A stretch of DNA of 7,348 nucleotides from Hyphomicrobiales bacterium (lineage in GTDB: Bacteria > Pseudomonadota > Alphaproteobacteria > Rhizobiales > HXMU1428-3). The position numbers and the translations under genes were made by a program. Position 1 is the first letter of the stretch, and every line of letters starts with the position of its first letter. The stretch is taken from the NCBI GenBank assembly GCA_021775385.1, contig JAJFHW010000280.1, forward strand, positions 1 to 7,348, written 5' to 3'. Below, one piece after another: positions 5,247 to 7,348 of this stretch. A model generated the notes under the pieces. It made no database searches, was not told the DNA's origin, and saw only the letters and a program-made list of their open reading frames with translations.

Positions 5247-6638
5247 CTAAGGCCTAGAATATGACTTATCTTTCATAGTCACCAACTCTTCAGCCGCTGA
5301 AGGGTGCAAAGCAACCGTCGCATCAAAATCAGCCTTCGTCGCACCCATTTTCAAAGCAATACCCAGCGCTTGCGTCACTTCTCCAGAATCTGGCCCTAAA
5401 ATATGCACACCAAGCACCTTCTGGCTTGCCTGTTCGACAATTATTTTCATCAAGGTACGCTCAACGCTGTTAGAGATCGTATTTCTCATTGGGTTAAATT
5501 GACTTTTATAAACATCAATCGTCCCATATTGCTCAAGCGCTTGTTCTTCAGTTAAACCAACTGTACCAACTTCTGGCTGTGAAAACACAGCAGTTGGAAT
5601 TTGGCTATGATCAACTTTGCTAGGATTGTCTTTAAAAACGGTCTCAACAAAAGCTGCCCCTTCACGAATGGCAATCGGCGTTAAATTAACCCGGTCTGTC
5701 ACATCACCAACCGCATAGATTGACGGAACTGAACTTTGTGAGAACTCATCAACTTCAATTTTACCATTGCGCCCTAACGCAACACCAACCGTCTCAAGCC
5801 CGAGCCCTTTAGTTAATGGCACACGCCCCGTTGCAAACATAACAAGCCCTGTTTCAAGCGTCGATCCATCTTCAAAATGTAGAACAAGACCATCATTAGT
5901 ATCTTTGCCATTTGTCTTTTCTATCTTTTTAGGAGACGCATTCAAGCGAACATCAACACCGCGTGCCTGCATCGCTTCGGTCAATCCATCCCGAACATCT
6001 TCATCAAACCCGCGCAGCACTGAAGGTCCACGATAAGCAAGAGTTGTTTTAGAGCCAAGTCCATTAAGAATAGAAGCAAACTCAACAGCAATATACCCAC
6101 CACCAATGACCGTTACATGTGATGGCAAAGTTTTAAGGTCAAAGACTTCATTTGATGTAATACCGAGTTCAGCCCCTTCAAGATCTGGTTTAAAAGGAGT
6201 ACCACCAACTGCAATAAGAATAGTCTTAGCGCTTATCGTCCGGCCTTCATTCACTAATTTGATTTCATTTGGCCCAGTAACAACAGCTCTGTCTTCAAAG
6301 GCTGTACAACCAGCTTTGCCTAGATTTGTCAGATAAATCTGGCTAAGACGGCTAATTTCTTTATCTTTAGCCGCAACAAGCTTCGTCCAATCAAAGCCTT
6401 TAGGCTCGACATCCCAGCCAAAGCCACGCGCATCTTCAAATTCCCCATGAAACCGAGACGCATAAACAAATAGCTTTTTCGGAACACAGCCCCTGATCAC
6501 ACAAGTCCCGCCATAGCGATATTCTTCAGCAACAGCAACTTTAGCTCCAGCCTGTGAAGCAAGCCTTGCAGCACGAACACCACCAGAACCGCCACCAATT
6601 ACAAATAAATCATAGTCAAAAGACTGCTCATTCGTCAT
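5247..6638 (-). CDS. gor: Glutathione-disulfide reductase
   Basis: This is a cytoplasmic FAD flavoprotein that reduces oxidised glutathione with NADPH. It is a 463-residue pyridine nucleotide-disulfide oxidoreductase. The FAD-binding loop is GGGSGG (15-20), and the redox disulfide is C46/C51 in GGTCVIRGCVPKK. The NADPH-binding fold is IGGGYIAVEFA (178-188). R203 and R209, in YRGPSVLRGFD, match the two arginines that give glutathione reductases NADPH preference. A second FAD motif, YAVGDVTDR, and the C-terminal HPSAAEE (H445, E450, the proton-transfer pair) complete the family pattern. These features favour Gor over dihydrolipoamide dehydrogenase or mercuric reductase. The start ATG has AGAGGAAG 8 nt upstream. 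That motif overlaps the rpiA stop codon 15 bp away, so the two genes are surely translated from one message. RpiA belongs to the pentose phosphate pathway, which also generates NADPH. Confidence 0.96.
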   Translation of the reverse strand: MTNEQSFDYDLFVIGGGSGGVRAARLASQAGAKVAVAEEYRYGGTCVIRGCVPKKLFVYASRFHGEFEDARGFGWDVEPKGFDWTKLVAAKDKEISRLSQIYLTNLGKAGCTAFEDRAVVTGPNEIKLVNEGRTISAKTILIAVGGTPFKPDLEGAELGITSNEVFDLKTLPSHVTVIGGGYIAVEFASILNGLGSKTTLAYRGPSVLRGFDEDVRDGLTEAMQARGVDVRLNASPKKIEKTNGKDTNDGLVLHFEDGSTLETGLVMFATGRVPLTKGLGLETVGVALGRNGKIEVDEFSQSSVPSIYAVGDVTDRVNLTPIAIREGAAFVETVFKDNPSKVDHSQIPTAVFSQPEVGTVGLTEEQALEQYGTIDVYKSQFNPMRNTISNSVERTLMKIIVEQASQKVLGVHILGPDSGEVTQALGIALKMGATKADFDATVALHPSAAEELVTMKDKSYSRP

Positions 6639-6646
6639 CTTGCGAT

Positions 6647-6654
6647 CTTCCTCT
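6647..6654 (-). promoter_or_regulatory. Ribosome binding site of gor overlapping the rpiA stop
   Basis: AGAGGAAG on the minus strand lies 8 nt before the gor ATG. Its first base is the last base of the rpiA TAA stop codon, so terminating and initiating ribosomes would meet here. This supports translational coupling of rpiA and gor. Confidence 0.8.
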
Positions 6655-7348
6655 TAAACAGCTTCAGTTTCATCATCAAACGGCGCTTCAAAAACTGTAA
6701 CACCTTCAGCACCACCAATAATAGCTCGCTCGGTTATTCCAAGAAACAAACCAGATTCGATAACTCCAGGAATAAGAGACAGACAATCAGCTAACTCTTC
6801 CGGATCGGGAATAACTCCAAAGTGACAATCAATAATATAATGACCACCGTCCGTCTTAAAGAATTCACCATCAGATGTCTCTCTAACTTGCAGTTCTTGT
6901 TTTAAATCAAGTTCAGCACAAAGCACAGAAATCATCTCAAAAGTCGAACGCAAGCCAAATCCATCAACTTCTACAGGCAATGGAAATGCACCGAGTTGAT
7001 CAACAACCTTACTTTCATCAGCAATAATAATTAATCGCTCAGACGCCATTGCGACAATTTTCTCACGCAAATGAGCGCCCCCACCACCTTTTATAAGGCG
7101 CAGTTCTTGATCAAGTTCATCAGCACCATCAACAGTGACATCAAGAAACGGTTCTTCATCAAGTGTCGCCAATTGAATGCCTAAATTGCCAGCTTGTATT
7201 TCACTGGCCCGTGACGTTGGCACACAAACAACATCCAATCCATCTTTCACCCGCTCACCAAGTAAGTCAATAAAGATGGCTGCAGTTGAGCCAGTTCCTA
7301 AGCCCACCTTCATGCCATCTTCAATAAGTTCAAGCGCCGCTTTTGCAG
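6654..7348 (-). CDS. rpiA: Ribose-5-phosphate isomerase A (5' end beyond window)
   Basis: This enzyme interconverts ribose-5-phosphate and ribulose-5-phosphate in the non-oxidative pentose phosphate pathway. The reading frame stays open to the window edge and gives 230 residues. An ATG at 7313 is internal, because the codons before it (AKAALELIEDG) are the normal family sequence leading into the phosphate loop GLGTGSTA. VDGADE contains the conserved catalytic Asp region. KGGGGAHLREKI contains the Glu base (E103 in E. coli), and ADESK and FPLPVEV follow as in E. coli RpiA. Family members are about 220-235 residues, so only about 5-12 residues are probably missing. It is the upstream partner of gor, 15 bp away. 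Its product is linked to the shikimate enzyme downstream only through the pentose phosphate pool (erythrose-4-phosphate). Confidence 0.96.
   Translation of the reverse strand, partial: AKAALELIEDGMKVGLGTGSTAAIFIDLLGERVKDGLDVVCVPTSRASEIQAGNLGIQLATLDEEPFLDVTVDGADELDQELRLIKGGGGAHLREKIVAMASERLIIIADESKVVDQLGAFPLPVEVDGFGLRSTFEMISVLCAELDLKQELQVRETSDGEFFKTDGGHYIIDCHFGVIPDPEELADCLSLIPGVIESGLFLGITERAIIGGAEGVTVFEAPFDDETEAV

Noticed and set aside
5767..6336. Plus-strand open frames opposite gor
   Set aside because: They are antisense shadows of a complete and well conserved reductase. They show no ribosome binding site or known motif.
1..7348. CRISPR array, prophage, insertion sequence or toxin-antitoxin pair
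   Set aside because: No regularly spaced repeats, transposase, integrase, phage structural or toxin-like frames were found on either strand.

Overview
The window looks like alphaproteobacterial chromosome, most likely Hyphomicrobiales (Rhizobiales)-like. The reasons are the gene content (class II DAHP synthase, glutamine-dependent NadE, glutathione reductase next to rpiA) and a GluRS whose usual zinc-cysteine segment is reduced to [16 protein letters not shown]. Base composition is clearly AT-leaning (judged by eye, not computed), low for that group. No species can be named from the sequence alone.

All five complete or partial protein families supported here lie on the minus strand, so transcription runs from 7348 towards 1. 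In that order: rpiA (5' end cut by the window edge, 6654-7348), gor (5247-6638, 15 bp after rpiA and almost certainly co-transcribed), a 362-bp gap rich in inverted repeats, an SDR-family oxidoreductase (4129-4884), a 225-bp AT-rich gap, a class II DAHP synthase (2473-3891), a 139-bp gap with a good terminator and a candidate promoter, nadE (663-2333), a 70-bp gap, and the first 197 codons of gltX (1-592).

The genes are mostly central metabolism. RpiA interconverts pentose phosphates. Gor spends NADPH to keep glutathione reduced. The DAHP synthase joins erythrose-4-phosphate and PEP at the entry to the shikimate pathway. NadE completes NAD+, and GltX charges tRNA with glutamate. Only rpiA-gor is clearly an operon. 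The aroG terminator and the following candidate promoter suggest that nadE(-gltX) is a separate unit. The SDR gene has no recognisable metabolic link to its neighbours and is flanked by the two most structured gaps, so it may be an accessory insertion.

The least explained part is 4885-5246. It holds a nested set of inverted repeats: arms of about 26-31 bp at 4937-4967 and 5094-5124, a second stem inside them, and two strong hairpins inside that. A terminator-like hairpin with a T-run follows at 5121-5142 in plus-strand orientation. All the wobble positions in the long stems are G-U in plus-strand RNA and would be A-C mismatches in minus-strand RNA. That hints at a plus-strand structured RNA between two minus-strand genes. 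A MITE-like repeat or a structured SDR leader are the alternatives. Two start codons were re-assigned from ribosome-binding-site evidence (aroG and the SDR), and rpiA was extended to the window edge.
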